Below, piece by piece: positions 45,094 through 57,176 of a DNA stretch of 64,000 bases. Location of the stretch: the NCBI RefSeq assembly GCF_020536995.1, contig NC_068367.1, positions 67,219,192 to 67,283,191 on the forward strand, read 5' to 3'. How positions within the stretch are numbered: position 1 is the first letter of the stretch; each line of letters begins with the position of its first letter. The translations under genes and the position numbers were made by a program. Under the pieces are notes generated by a model that did not search any database, had not been told where the DNA came from, and saw nothing but the letters and a program-made list of their open reading frames with translations. Source of the stretch: Dreissena polymorpha (Eukaryota; Mollusca; Bivalvia; Myida; Dreissenidae).

Positions 45094-48000
45094 ATGTCTG
45101 CGGTAAGAACAAATAATGTCTATTTGCTTTTGTTTAAAAAAGAATGATCAATTTGCCTCGACAGTCCATCGTCTAAATATCGTTAAAATAAGAATGGGGC
45201 GTAGTCGCGAAAATACGTTCCAACTCAGTTGTATCCCGGTGTGACCCAAATTCGACGATATAACGGATACATAAAGCAATATTTAGCAAATAATGAAAAA
45301 ACTTATATAGCAAAAAATAATAATTTTTAACTCGGCTGTAATTCTTTGAAATGATTCCAAGACAATACTCGTCCATTTAAATTTAAACCGATAAAAATAG
45401 AGCATCGTCGAATTTAGGTGTCGTCGAATTTGGGTTACGGTAGGATATTTCTCCCGTCACGTTTAAGCAATTATTGATTGTCTTACTTAGATTGCTTTTT
45501 TAATTTTATCTTCTGATTTTTTTCTATTCATGTAATTTAAAATGTCAACAGATCATTTATTTCTTTTCTTATTCAAATTAAGTGCATTTTTAAAGCATAA
45601 CTTCATATGGTGCTTAAAAGGCATCTGCTGATGGTGTCCAGTCATTACACCCCCTGGACGTTACACCCCTGGTCTTTACACCCTCTAAGCCTGGACATTA
45701 CACCCACCAAGATATTTATTAGATTAGAAAGGTGTAATCAACTTATGAACCACTAATTGGATTTGTCATGTAAGATTAAGGTTTTATTTGAAACACAAGG
45801 ACACATTTTAAAACCTCTGCATATGATATTTAGGGAATCACTAATAAAAGGAAAATTACCAGATGATTGGAAGAAGGCTACTGTAGCACCAATATTTAAA
45901 TCTGGTACCAATATTTAAATCTGGTAATAAGAAAGAACCATCGAATTATAGACCTGTGAGTTTGACATCTGTTGTGTGTAAACTTTGTGAAAAAATCATC
46001 CGGGATAAATTAATGTCATACTTGTTAAATATGAACCTACTTTCAGACAATCAGTATGGTTTTCGTCCTAAACGTTCATGTAATATTCAATTACTGGAAA
46101 TTCTCGACAGATGGGCTGAAAGTGTTGATGAAGGATCCCCTATAGATGTTATTTATCTAGATTTCAGCAAAGCCTTTGACAGCGTGGCACATGATAGGCT
46201 TTTATTTAAACTAAATTGTCTGGGTGTGCATGGTGCTACCCTAAATTGGATTAAAAATTTTCTAACAGCACGATCTCAATGTGTAAGGATAGGCCCAGCA
46301 ATGTCCAAAGTCTAAAAATGGTCTAAAGTCATAAGCGGAGTTCCACAAGGAAGCGTTCTGGGTCCTGTACTTTTTCTTTGCTTTATAAATGACCTGCCAG
46401 ATGTTGTCAATGGAATAGTCAAAATTTTTGCGGATGATACCAAGATTTACTCAAATGTTAATACCACTACTCAATGTGATGAATTGCAGCAAGATCTGGA
46501 CAACCTGTGTGACTGGAGTTCGAAATGGAAGCTTTCTTTCAATGCCAAAAAATGCAAAGTCATGCATATAGGATCTACTAATAAAAGGCATAGGTATTCA
46601 ATGCTCGATAAAGATGGAAATTTCATACACCTGGACTCGGCACAATCTGAGAAGGACCTTGGAGTGACTTTCAATGAAAACTTACATTTTGGAGAGCACA
46701 TATCAAACATTACTTCTAAGGCACAGAGAGTACTAGGACTTATTCACAGATCTTTCGAATACATGGAAACGGAAATGTTGCTTCCTCTCTATAAATCATT
46801 AGTTAGGCCTATTCTTGAATATGGATCAAATGTTTGGTCGCCATATCTTAAAAAGGACATTAAAAAGATTGAGGATGTTCAGAGGAGAGCTACACGACTG
46901 GTTCCTGCATGTTCTACCCTCCCACATGAAGAAAGATTAAAATTCCTTGGTCTACCAACTCTGGAGTACCGAAGAGATAGGAGTGATATGATTACTCTGT
47001 GTAAGTCTATTTACGGATTGGACGACCTAAAATGGAGCAATATATTTAACTTGGCTCAAGGGGATTTGAGAGGTCATCACCTAAAATTCATTAAAAAAAA
47101 GTGTCATCATAATGTAAAGCTAAATCCATTTGGAGCTAGGACAGTGAACATGTGGAATGCCCTTTCAGAACAAACTGTCTCTTCAACATCCCTGAATGTG
47201 TTCAAATCGAATTTGAACAAAGAGAACTGGAATAAGAAAAAATTTAAATCAACTGTGTAGCGCATTATGTCGCGTATAACATTTTAAAGAAGAGGGGCCA
47301 CGATAGACTTTGTCTAATATTACGGCCCGAAGATCAAGGTAAATCAAGGTAAATCAAGATGACACTGATGAGATTAATGGTTGCTCAAATTATTTAATTG
47401 AGCAGCCATCATTTAAAACATTAATTTTTATTTCACCAGAATGACTGTAACAATATGCATCTAAATAATAAATACTTTTTTTCAAGAATATACAGACAGA
47501 AAAAACTTGAAGAAATAAAAATAAAGATAAATAAAATAAATAATTATGGAAACGGCCTCAAATACATAAGGACTAAGGCAATATCTTTATCTCAGTGTAT
47601 CACATCTGTTACTTAAGTTTTATTTCTATTGTAGTAACCATAGTATTTCACTTATCTATAGATATATCTATTTGATTAGCAGTGCATAAGATGCATGCAG
47701 TGTTATGTCTCTGATATTGACAATGAAGCAAATCTGCCCTTAGGCTATTTCATATCACTCAAACAAAAGGAGGTAACTTGCTATTAATTTAAAGCAAGTA
47801 TTAATAAAGTAAAAATATCCTATATCTGTTGGTTTCAGTGAGTTTGTTAGATATTGAAATAGAAGTAACATATTGTCACTGTATGATATAGACAATTTTA
47901 CTGCAGACTTCAAAGTTCATTAATTACAATATCATTAAACTTTAAAGTCAGAATTGATAATGAGGGATCATTGAAGAAATACTTTTTTATATTGAAACAC

Positions 48001-51000
48001 AAGTAACAGGAATCTGTCACTTACTGTAGCAATCAAAACATGTTTTCACAGTTTATGGGAGGGCCCTAATTGGCACTAGTCTGTGTATCTTTTATGGCCC
48101 CTTATAAACAGTTAGAGGGTCTTTGTCTGGCCCTAATGTGGCCCAAATAGGTCCAATCTTTATCTAAGTGGCCCAGTGTTACTGTTAGTTTTACAAACTG
48201 TGTTTCATAAATGATGACACAAAACTGTGTCAATGATTTAAAACACTAAATTGGGGCATGAGTCTTAATGCAACATAAGATCAACTTAATTATTTGAATG
48301 ATAACAAAAATATATATTACATGTATAATCCCTCATGTCTCTACCCATTTCCCTTTTCCTGCATAAATACCATTCTGTTACATATCATATCATATTTTTA
48401 GAAAAATAATATTTTTGTTAATAAAATGTAAATCATAAGACCATTAAATTGAATTTCATTTATGTAAAAATAAGAAAGTATTATTAGTATTCCAAACTTT
48501 CCACATGATGTAGTTGGTTAATATGTAACAAATAGTTTCTAATTATTAATAATTAATGGTATGTTTTTATAGAGACTAATAATTATATAAGTTATATAAA
48601 CAGATAAAACACAGATACCAAGTTATACCCAGTATTGTCCATAAGACCATTAAATTGAATTTCATTTATGTTAAAATAAGAAAGTATTATTAGGATTCCA
48701 AACTTTCCACATGATGTAGTTGATTAAAATGTAACAAATAGTTTCTAATTATTAATAATTAATGGATATGTTTTTATAGAGACTAATAAATATATACGTT
48801 ATATAAACAGATAAAACACAGATACCAAGTTATACCCAGTATTGTCCATAAGACCATTAAATTGAATTTCATTTATGTAAAAATAAGAAAGTATTATTAG
48901 GATTCCAAACTTTCCACATGATGTAGTTGATTAAAATGTAACAAATAGTTTCTAATTATTAATAATTAATGGATATGTTTTTATAGTGACTAATAACTAT
49001 ATAAGTTATATAAACAGATAAAACACAGATACCAAGTTATACCCAGTATTGTCCATAAGACCATTAAATTGAATTTCATTTATGTAAAAATAAGAAAGTA
49101 TTATTAGGATTCCAAACTTTCCACATGATGTAGTTGGTTAATATGTAACAAATAACTTCTAATTATTAATAATTAATGGATATGTTTTTATAGAGACTAA
49201 TAATTATATAAGTTATATAATTGTGTAGGTTAAAGTTTATAAATGAGTATTTACAAAAATAAATTGGTCAAGAATGGCGCAGCTAATAAGCTTAAACCAA
49301 GTTGGTGTTTTAAATTATTTATCAGTTACAAGACCATTTGATAACAACGGAAAATGCCCTAAGGTCCAAAATTGCATGATGTCATGGAGCTCAAATTATA
49401 TAGATCTACAATGTTTATAATAGGAAGAAGAAAATCTAATATGCTGCCATAATCCACAATTATCACATGAAACAGCAAAATCAGAACTATTAACACGCTT
49501 TTTTTTACAATTTGAATCAATTCACCAAAATATTTGTTTTGGGGGCATTTCGACAGAGTAACAATGTATACCTATAGTATGATATTCTCTAAAATTGTTC
49601 TGGTATATATGGGGACAATGAGTAAAACCAATTTGCATTGAGTATTTGTCTTATTAACTTTGTTACCTTTGATGTTTTGATATTCTTTTGCCACGACATA
49701 AAGATGCAATATTCTTTAGAATTCATAAAATCAAACAACATCTTCAAATGAATTTTAATAATAATGGTGTGAACAAACTCCTTTAATTTTAGGTGTTATT
49801 ATTACACTTTGATAATTAACAAATTATTTGAAAAGATCAAAGAACAATGTTTTTCACACCAAAAAAATGTTATTTCCTTATTAACACTGCACATCAATAA
49901 GACAGACATACAGACAAACAAACAATAAAAAACACTTGGACAGACCCCCATTAGACACACATTAAAGCAGAAACATCATTAATCAAGTGAAGTGTGCCCC
50001 ATGGTAGGTGTGATCACACCTTAGTAACCTAATCAATTATGTTTACATCTTGGTGGGTGTAATGTCCAGGCTTAGAGGGTGTAATGACTAGGGGTGTAAC
50101 GTCCAGGGGGTGTAACAACTGGAAATCCTGCTGATCTGGCAAATGATGCTGTTTACATGAGAAATGCATTTTTGTGTATCCAATTCTGGGCCTTTATAAT
50201 AAAGTTTATTGTTGTGCACATGAACAAGTGACACAAGTTGGTTCAGTACTTAACATTCTGAAACAATTAAAGAACCCAGGATGCTTTTTGTAAAGTTTCA
50301 CTGTTTAATTTGACCATTCATGAAAACCAGCCCAAAATAAATACATGTTTACACAGGACAATACCTTCTAACCAGTACTTTAGTTATCATAGAATGACCA
50401 ACGTCTATATGACAGGCCTTCAACAAAGCTGCTGAAGATGTAAAGGGTTTAAAAACACAGCCAGCAGATGCAGAAATGCTGGAAATCTATGCCTTGTACA
50501 AGCAAGTCACAGTTGGGGACATCAATACTGGTGAGTTAGTTTAATAAGGTAAAGATCTAGCTCAATGACTGTAAATATTTGTCTTGGTGTAAGCTAAAGT
50601 AACGGACATAATTGGAGGTGTTAATGTTTACCACTTGGTTTCTGGATCCAGATTTAGTTCTTAAATGTCATACATTTATGTACGTTTATGATCAACCTCA
50701 AGGCTCAAAGCAATTGTAATATTACAACTAGATCCACGATGAGCTCTAAGTTAGTGATGTACGAGCAGATTTGGTATTTGTGCAGGTTCTTAACTCTTTC
50801 AGTGCTGGAACCAAATTTTGAAGGCCTTTGCAAACAGTTTAGATCCAGGATCCAAACTGTTTGCTATTCTGATAGTATTCTTTGAAAAAAATCGAAGAAA
50901 ATGCTAATTTTAGAAATTCAGCAGATGGCATTTTAGCAGACAACAAATTTCCCACCATGCAAAGGGTTAAGGTTGATAGAATGTTATTTCCAAAAAAAAA

Positions 51001-54000
51001 ATCCTTTACTGCTTACAAGCAAAGTGAAAATGGCTAATGTACAAACAGAATAAAACCAAACAGCCTACGAGATACTCCCAGTCTGTTCAGGTGTTATGCT
51101 GTTTGCTGCTCATCAGTAACTAAAACTTGAATTTAGTAAAAAAGGTCTTTAATTAAATTTAACTTTCTATGGGACTACAAATGCATCAAAGTACGTATCT
51201 AAGTGGTTAAGGGTTAATTACCAGTACTCAGGTTAATGCTCTTGGCCGTCATGGCCAGCTTGATTCTGTTATGGTCTGGTACGCAATTATTAGTTATTAG
51301 AGTACATGACAAATTAGGTTTCCATACATATACCAACTTGATTCAGGAATCTATTAATATTGATGTTCATGCCAATGATTTACTCCTTAAAGCAGATCAC
51401 TGTATATTTGTCTTCCAACATTTTGTGTTGCTCCTGTAAAACATTGTTTATGCACATTTTTTGCGGGCTTTTTGGAGTGACTGAAGCTAAGAGGCAAGAC
51501 TTTATTCCAGATAGGGGTATTTATGTACCCTAAACTAAGAAATTAAAATATTTTGTCTACAACAAAAAGAAAATCCTTCAACTGCATACTTTTCTTTGGA
51601 TGTCAAATTTTCTTATGCATATTTTTCTTACAAATATTCAAAGTTAATTGTCTTCATGCTTAAGCTAAACCCTATTTGACACTATGAAGATACCATTGAT
51701 GATTCTCCAATGCTCTTTAAAATTGTTTGTAAGGTCTTAAAATAACCCTTGAAAAAAGTTTGGGAGATATGTTTCCTTGAAGTTTTAAACTTTATCTGGA
51801 AACCTTGGTCTATATATGAGGTAACTCTCACCTACAATTAAGCCTCTGTTTGTTCTTTGGAAATTTAAGCTCATTTTGATGGAAAAGGAGTTTGTTGGAA
51901 TTCATTTTCTACTGCTTTATTATCATAAGAAATCTAGGTTAAAAGCAAACTTGGAAAGCTAACTGAAATATTAGAGGAAAATATCACAACTTGATTTCCC
52001 ATTTTGATTTTGTTTCAGCCCGCCCTGGCATGTTGGACTTCAAGGGAAAGGCCAAATGGGATGCCTGGAGTGGAAAGAAAGGTAAGGCCGAAAATAACAA
52101 GCAAATTTGTTGAATTGATATCCACTTTCAAATAAATACATTTTGTAACATATGACCTCAGTGTGTGACCTTAACCATGACCCTAGAGACCTGAATCTTA
52201 CGTTTAAGACACAGCCAGATAAAGGAGAACAATTGAAGAAAGTTATTACAGAATCCCTACATGCCTAGTGAAGTTATGGCTAAAGAATAAATTATTCATC
52301 AAATTTGTGATCTTTGACCTTAATGTGTGACCTTGGCCTTGCCTCTAGGGTTATGTGTCTTACATGTGACTCAGCACCAGATGATTGAGAACAACTGTTA
52401 GTTTCATTGCTGTAGCTCATATGTTATTTGGGAAACAGCTCAACACAGCAAAAAGGGTACCGGTATTTTCAAGTCAAAAAGGGTCATACCTCAGTTATTG
52501 TTAAATGGTTTGCGAAGCGATATGATGTTCATCATCCACTAATCCATGTATACACTCATACACTGTAACTCCAATATAGCGCGGTCAATGGGGTCCAAGC
52601 CGCGAAACAGCGTTATAATGGATCCGCGTTATAGGTTTTGAGCTCATTTACTGCAGGGCGCTATAAACAAAACAGGTATAGAATAGCCTATAATGTAGGT
52701 CATGTATATTGCCATGCTGTGTTGACGCAAATACATGCATATAAACCGAATCGTATCGATAACAGTATACATACTGCTTTTCTTATGTGAACATTTATCC
52801 GATAATCCAATAAAATTGCAACATCACTTAAAAAATAATAATCTTGAACATTAATGACGATATATGTTTAAGAAATTCGTAAACACAACCGTACGCATAT
52901 ATGCCATTTTCAGAAGTGTTAAGAGTACAGTGCATTATGGGGCAGAGCTTTCGTTGGACGAGCGACTTTAAATTTAGATTGAATGCAATACGACTCATGT
53001 ACAAAAATTGTTTTATTGCGTCATACGCATGCAAAAAACGTGTTTCCCGGGGACTTTCTGATACCGCGCGAAAATGAAAGTGAAGCTCTGTTAACAATTG
53101 CCGGTACACTGCGTTTCACACCTTTATTGACATTACACAACAGATTAACACCAATTAGCTGTCGGTGTTGTTTAACCTCGAGGCGATTATAATCGGTTCA
53201 ACGGACGGTTGAATAAAGCAATCAACATGACTGCGATTGCCGCCATCTTTGAATTGTCTGAAAATACATGAAGTTGCATTATACGGATTTGAATCAGAAA
53301 TAAAACGGAAGGTTGGAGAAAAAATGGGATCCAAGCACCCTCCGCGTTATATTGGATTCAGCGTTATAACGGAGCGCTTTATATTGGAGTTACAGTGTAC
53401 CAAGTTTAAATGAAATCTACTCAAGCAGTTCCAAGATGTGGCTTCAGACACCAAGAAAGATATGCTTATTTTCAAGTAAAAAATGGTCCATAACTGCGTT
53501 GTTTGCACACGGATTGTGACAGCATTTGACGTGCATCATCCTCTTATCCATATATGCACTCATACCTAGTTTCAATGAAATCAGCCCAAGCTTTTCCAAG
53601 ATAAGGCTCCGAACACAAAAGTGTTCCTGACGGATGAAAGGAAGGAAAGACGAACGAGCTAGCCCCAAACTATATCCCTATGTCTCAGGCCGGCATACAC
53701 ATATATTGAATCCCCATTCTAAACCTTATCCAAAATTACCATATCAAGTCAGAATTTGTCTCCTTTTACCTATTTGATTTTATAGCAAAAATCTCTTTGG
53801 CCCACCTTGCCTGTATGTATTGTAGACATTTACTACTAATTTCATTGAATGGTTGCGGAATGGAGACCCTGTCGGATCATTCTAAATTGTGCATGTATTT
53901 CAGTGCCCACAAAGCCTCTTTATATACAAGTTTCATATTTCGTGTGATTTCCACCTGCAGGCATGTCAAAGCAGGATGCAGAGAAAAGTTACATTGACCT

Positions 54001-54031
54001 GGTAGATCGACTGAAGCAGCAGTACAATTAA
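45094..54031 (+). CDS. DBI: Acyl-CoA-binding protein, four exons, 85 aa
   Basis: Cytosolic carrier of long-chain acyl-CoA esters (ACBP/diazepam-binding inhibitor). Coding exons: 45094-45102 (Met-Ser-Ala only), 50416-50530, 52019-52081 and 53961-54031; all GT/AG with matching phases. The protein begins [20 protein letters not shown], has the family core [20 protein letters not shown] and [11 protein letters not shown], and ends [11 protein letters not shown]. The ligand residues known from bovine ACBP, Tyr28, Tyr31, Lys32, Lys54 and Tyr73, are all present at the same positions, and the length (85 versus 86-87) is normal, so it should be functional. The ATG (ACAAACCATGT) was chosen because its three codons and GTAAGA donor join exon 2 in frame. 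Intron 1 is 5.3 kb because of a 4.5-kb transposon; intron 3 holds a pogo-like element; three family-T MITEs lie in intron 2 and the 3' flank. Confidence 0.95.
45785..47372 (+). mobile_element. 5'-truncated LINE (CR1/Jockey-type reverse transcriptase)
   Basis: Reads as the C-terminal part of a non-LTR retrotransposon ORF2: [81 protein letters not shown], the catalytic FADDTK, and a long C-terminal part from 46484 ending at 47260 ([17 protein letters not shown]). Endonuclease and the first RT blocks are missing. A 17-bp tandem duplication (CCAATATTTAAATCTGG, 45890-45926) disturbs the frame, and a stop lies at 46313. The 3' end is a short tandem AAGGTAAATC, as in CR1-like elements. It sits in sense orientation within ACBP intron 1 and within the larger TIR element. 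Confidence 0.88.
47373..48434. other. AT-rich interior of the 4.5-kb element
   Basis: No coding sense or repeats recognised between the LINE end and the 207-bp array. Confidence 0.4.
48435..49221. repeat. 207-bp tandem repeat, four copies (last partial)
   Basis: ATAAGACCATTAAATTGAAT starts at 48435, 48641, 48848 and 49055, i.e. 206-207-bp steps. Copies differ by a few bases and the last stops at about GTTATATAATTGTG. Strongly AT-rich (e.g. TCTAATTATTAATAATTAAT). Confidence 0.9.
50985..51217. mobile_element. MITE family T, copy 3 (ACBP intron 2)
   Basis: Contains AGCAAAGTGAAAATGGCTAA, 'aacagaataaaaccaaacag', 'ctgttcaggtgttatgctgt' and the end GTGGTTAAGGGTTAA. The left end is worn. Confidence 0.75.
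51220..52018. other. ACBP intron 2, 3' half
   Basis: No further repeat or exon recognised; polypyrimidine-rich end TTTTGTTTCAG before exon 3. Confidence 0.45.
52440..53690 (+). repeat. Two-unit pearl-like repeat split by a pogo-like element
   Basis: Two units related to 8240-8535: the first runs 52440-52560 and resumes at 53398 (ACCAAGTTTAAATGAAATC), the second covers about 53440-53640 ('catcatcctcttatccatat', 'tagtttcaatgaaatcagcc') and ends with GACGGATGAAAGGAAGG. The insertion at 52561-53397 separates the first unit. Confidence 0.7.
52561..53397. mobile_element. 837-bp pogo/Tigger-like element with TA duplication
   Basis: Left end CACTGTAACTCCAATATA, right end TATATTGGAGTTACAGTG: an 18-bp exact inverted pair. 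Next to each lie GCGTTATAA/TTATAACGC phrases (AACAGCGTTATAATGGATCC; GGATTCAGCGTTATAACGGA). TA flanks both sides (52559-52560, 53398-53399), and removal restores the sister-unit text 'actcatacc'. TA duplication and GTTATAACG-rich ends fit the pogo/Tigger branch of Tc1/mariner. No transposase frame is intact; lies in ACBP intron 3. Confidence 0.8.
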
Positions 54032-54097
54032 TGTAGGTTTCAAGAGATTGATTTTTACATTTTGTTGAATTTATACTTGGGCCTTTCTCTGAGATAT

Positions 54098-54180
54098 TAG
54101 GATGTAATGCATGTGCATAAAGTGTTTTACCAGTTTAGCCTGTGCAGCCTGTACAGCCTTATCAGGAACATTACTACATG
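54098..54180. repeat. Fragment of the AAAGTGTCG palindromic MITE
   Basis: 'aatgcatgtgcataaagtgt' and 'tagcctgtgcagcctg' match the family at 18742, but only about 80 bp are present. In the ACBP 3' flank. Confidence 0.5.
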
Positions 54181-54203
54181 TATCAGCTTTTTTGGTATTT
54201 TAA

Positions 54204-54446
54204 TTTACCCTTTCCCCCATAAGAAGCAAAGTGAAGATTTCTTTTGCAACCAGCACAAAACCAGAACAGCCTGCGAGTAACTCTTAGACTGTTCAGGTTT
54301 TATGCTGTTTGCTGCTCATTAGTATCTATGGGTTGGAAATGAAGCCTTTAAATCTTGAATTTAGTATGAAAAGTATTCAATTAAACGTAAACTTCTATGG
54401 GACTACAAATATGTCAAAATACGTATCCAAGGGGTAAAGGGTTTAA
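54204..54446. mobile_element. MITE family T, copy 4
   Basis: From TTTACCCTTTCCCCCA to GGGTAAAGGGTTTAA, with the central pair 'aaaaccagaacagcctgcga' / 'ctgttcaggttttatgctgt'. Lies about 170 bp past the ACBP stop codon, so it is probably in the 3' UTR or flank. Confidence 0.8.
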
Positions 54447-54657
54447 CCTTGTTTGGCCAGTTCAAGGCTTATGTAGTGAGAAAGTGGACCAGTGTTGCCT
54501 TCACATGCTTTCGTCCCTGCGATGATCCCCAATCTTGGGTCGTCTCTTGTCAATTGTGTTCTTATTTTGTGTTTAGTGCACAACTGTCCAATATGATTTA
54601 GAAATGAGATGCAGATATAACGTTTTTATGCTCATTATACTATCTGTAAAGTAGTAT

Positions 54658-55128
54658 TTAACCCTTTCCCACTCAAAGGCAAAGTGAAAATGGCTATGTG
54701 AAAACAGCATAAAACCAGAACAGCCTGCGAGTAACCCATCAAGCCTCGCCCTATATTATTCTTAGCCTAGCCTGATATATTACATAAATATCAGGCAGTA
54801 CCCTGTTATTCTCTAAATATCTCCGTCGGATTCCGGAAATTTTCGCTTAGTACCAATTTTGCCTGGTATTTTATTTATTGATTTTTGATTGGTTAGCGGA
54901 TGGTGCTCAGAGGAAAAGTGAAAATGGCTATGTGCAAACAGCATAAAACCAGAACAGCCTGCGAGTAACTCACAGTCTGTTTAGGTTTTATGCTGTTTGA
55001 TGCCCATCAGTATCTAAGGGTTGAAAATGAAACCTGTAAAACTTGAATCTAGTAAGAAAGGTCTTCAATTAAACGTATCTTTCTAAGAGACTACAAACAC
55101 GTCAAAATACTTAAGTGGGAAATGTTAA
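54658..55128. mobile_element. MITE family T, copy 5, partly duplicated
   Basis: TTAACCCTTTCCCACTC at the left and GTGGGAAATGTTAA at the right. The first ~90 bp (AAAGTGAAAATGGCTATGTG ... GCCTGCGAGTAAC) occur twice, at about 54683 and 54914, around a foreign segment of roughly 155 bp (54750-54905; ATTATTCTTAGCCTAGCC ... TTGATTGGTTAGCGG). Confidence 0.75.
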
Positions 55129-55380
55129 GATACCAGCTTGGTTAGAGAACACTTAATGGGCTCACAGTGGGTGGTCTCTTAAGATTAGTTAGACTGTATC
55201 TTTCAAGTGGTATCAGCCCATTACAAGATGATGTGTCACTGATTAAAAGGTCATAATCAGTGACACATGGGCATGTACTGGTATTTTCACATTCCCTTGA
55301 GCATGTGTCTGTAACAATCTCTGTTATCTATTTTCCAATAAAGCTTATCATTTTGATATAAAACATTGTGTCTATGTGTT

Positions 55381-55850
55381 AAATTGTAATATATTGATAA
55401 AATATGTTACAATAAAACAAAATAGGCAAGAAAAATTATATATTGAAGACGAATTTCATGAAATGCAGAAATGACAAATTAGTGCCCGAGCCGATTGTGA
55501 CAAAGATATTTCGTACATATTCTCCTACAATAACCGAAGCATTCGTCTTTTTAGTTAGTGTTCCTGTGTCGTATGAATAGATATTGTTGCAGGAATTTAA
55601 AAAGGAACCGTTAAACTAAATTTAGATTCGCATCGTGCATGCATGATTTACATGCTGGCGAATTCGACTGTACAGCCTTTTTCGATTTCAGAATTAAATA
55701 TCTGGCTTATTTCGCATTTTTTCGACACATGTTCGTCTTAACTTTTATTTTAATTTCTATTAAAATATATGTTTAATAAGTATTTTACACATTTTATGTA
55801 AATTAATAAATATTTGACAAAATCGTATAATCTCGCTATAATAAAGAGTG
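55381..55850 (-). mobile_element. MITE family X, copy 1 (one end missing)
   Basis: Matches 61395-61922 in inverse orientation over most of its length ('taaccgaagcattcgtcttt', 'gtgtcgtatgaatagatatt', 'cttatttcgcattttttcga'). It ends with GACAAAATCGTATAATCTCG at 55818-55838, the TIR of the family; the other terminus is absent. Confidence 0.75.
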
Positions 55851-57170
55851 GAGAAAATCAATACCAGAATAATCATTCTGGCTTAAAAAAAGATTATGTT
55901 TTCAGGGTCAGTTTGAACAAATTTCACCATGGTTCCAATTTTAGAATTGATCATCAGTTTTTGATAATATTGTGTATACCATGATTTTTTATATATCTCT
56001 TGTTTTCTATTTTCAGAGACCTGCCTGCTTTGTTCAGATAAATGATCAACGTTTAAGAATTTCATACTTTTATACTAAGTATTAATTTACTGTGTTCTAA
56101 TTCTTATATGTAAAATATTCAATATAATATGTTCAACTTTACTTTACTGAAACTGTTGTTCTATTCTCTTTTAATCTTAACATGTTTTTAAGTTTCTTTC
56201 ATGTTTACACTTCAAGGTTATTTACAATGTTTATTGTACAATTGTCATATTTGTTTTTGAACAATGGGCATTTGTGTTTTTACTCTTTAGTTTAAAAGGA
56301 AATCCATTTTATGGCTTGAACAAAAATCCATGTGGCAAAGTCAATTTCTTATATCATGAAAAGTTATTGCTTGTATTTTCATTTGGCTATTAATTTTACC
56401 TTAACATGAATCGTATTGTGAAAACAATATAAATATATTCCATTTAAATCTTTACAAACAAACAGAATATATATATATATATTGATATCACATGGTGATT
56501 GGGCACATCATGTTTTTGTGACATATGCTCTGGGATTTTTCTGTTATTATATACATGTATTTTCTTCCAGCTGTGTTATTTATAAATGAAATGTGTAACT
56601 GGTAATTATTACATAAAAATTTGCTTTAATTCAATTGTGTTACAATTTTAAAATTCTATGATTTCCACTTGAAACCTGTTATTTTGGTTTGCATGTACCA
56701 CACAACAAAATTGTATATTTGCAACATTCTTTAATCATAGGAATGTTATTTGTCAATACTACATTGCTCAGAATTAGATTTACTTTATTGTATTGTTTTT
56801 TCAAACATTCTGAAATAAATTAAAGTCTTTTTGTTTTATTGTTATCACTCATTTGATAGTTAAATACCATTTGATAATTGAAGTGTGGGGCAACTTTGTC
56901 AAGTGTTCTTTACAAACATCCTGTGAATGAGTAGAGCAATAAAACAGTATTGGGAAAAGTAGTCACTGCACAAATTTTTAACCCCCCTTTGATGGGAGGG
57001 TGCAATTACAGGAATGTCCCTTTTCCGTCCATCTGTCCGTAGCACCTTTTCTGTAGCTCCTATATCCTTTGAAGAAATGTTATGAAACTTGCCTCAATGT
57101 AAAGGACATTGAGATGGTGTGCAGAATTTATAAGTCTGTTACACCTGCTTAACTGACATTACATTTACAA
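55851..57170. other. AT-rich intergenic stretch
   Basis: One head-like fragment 'ttaaccccccttt gatggga' with CCGTCCATCTGTCCG at 56978-57060 belongs to a pearl-like family. A short (AT)n lies at 56469-56481. Otherwise nothing was recognised. Confidence 0.4.
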
Positions 57171-57176
57171 CATTTT

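Larger units (their letters stand above)
45633..50127. mobile_element. 4.5-kb TIR element in ACBP intron 1, 8-bp TSD
   Basis: The termini are ~110-bp inverted arrays: left TCCAGTCATTACACCCCCTG then GACGTTACACCCCTGGTC; right, inversely, TCCAGTTGTTACACCCCCTG then GACGTTACACCCCTAGTC. Both continue through CTCTAAGCCTGGACATTACA and CCCACCAAGAT. CTGCTGAT flanks directly at 45625-45632 and 50128-50135. TIRs built from reiterated TTACACCC units plus an 8-bp duplication suggest a Mutator-like or foldback-type element. Inside are a 5'-truncated LINE (45785-47372) and a 207-bp array (48435-49221); no transposase is seen. Confidence 0.78.
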
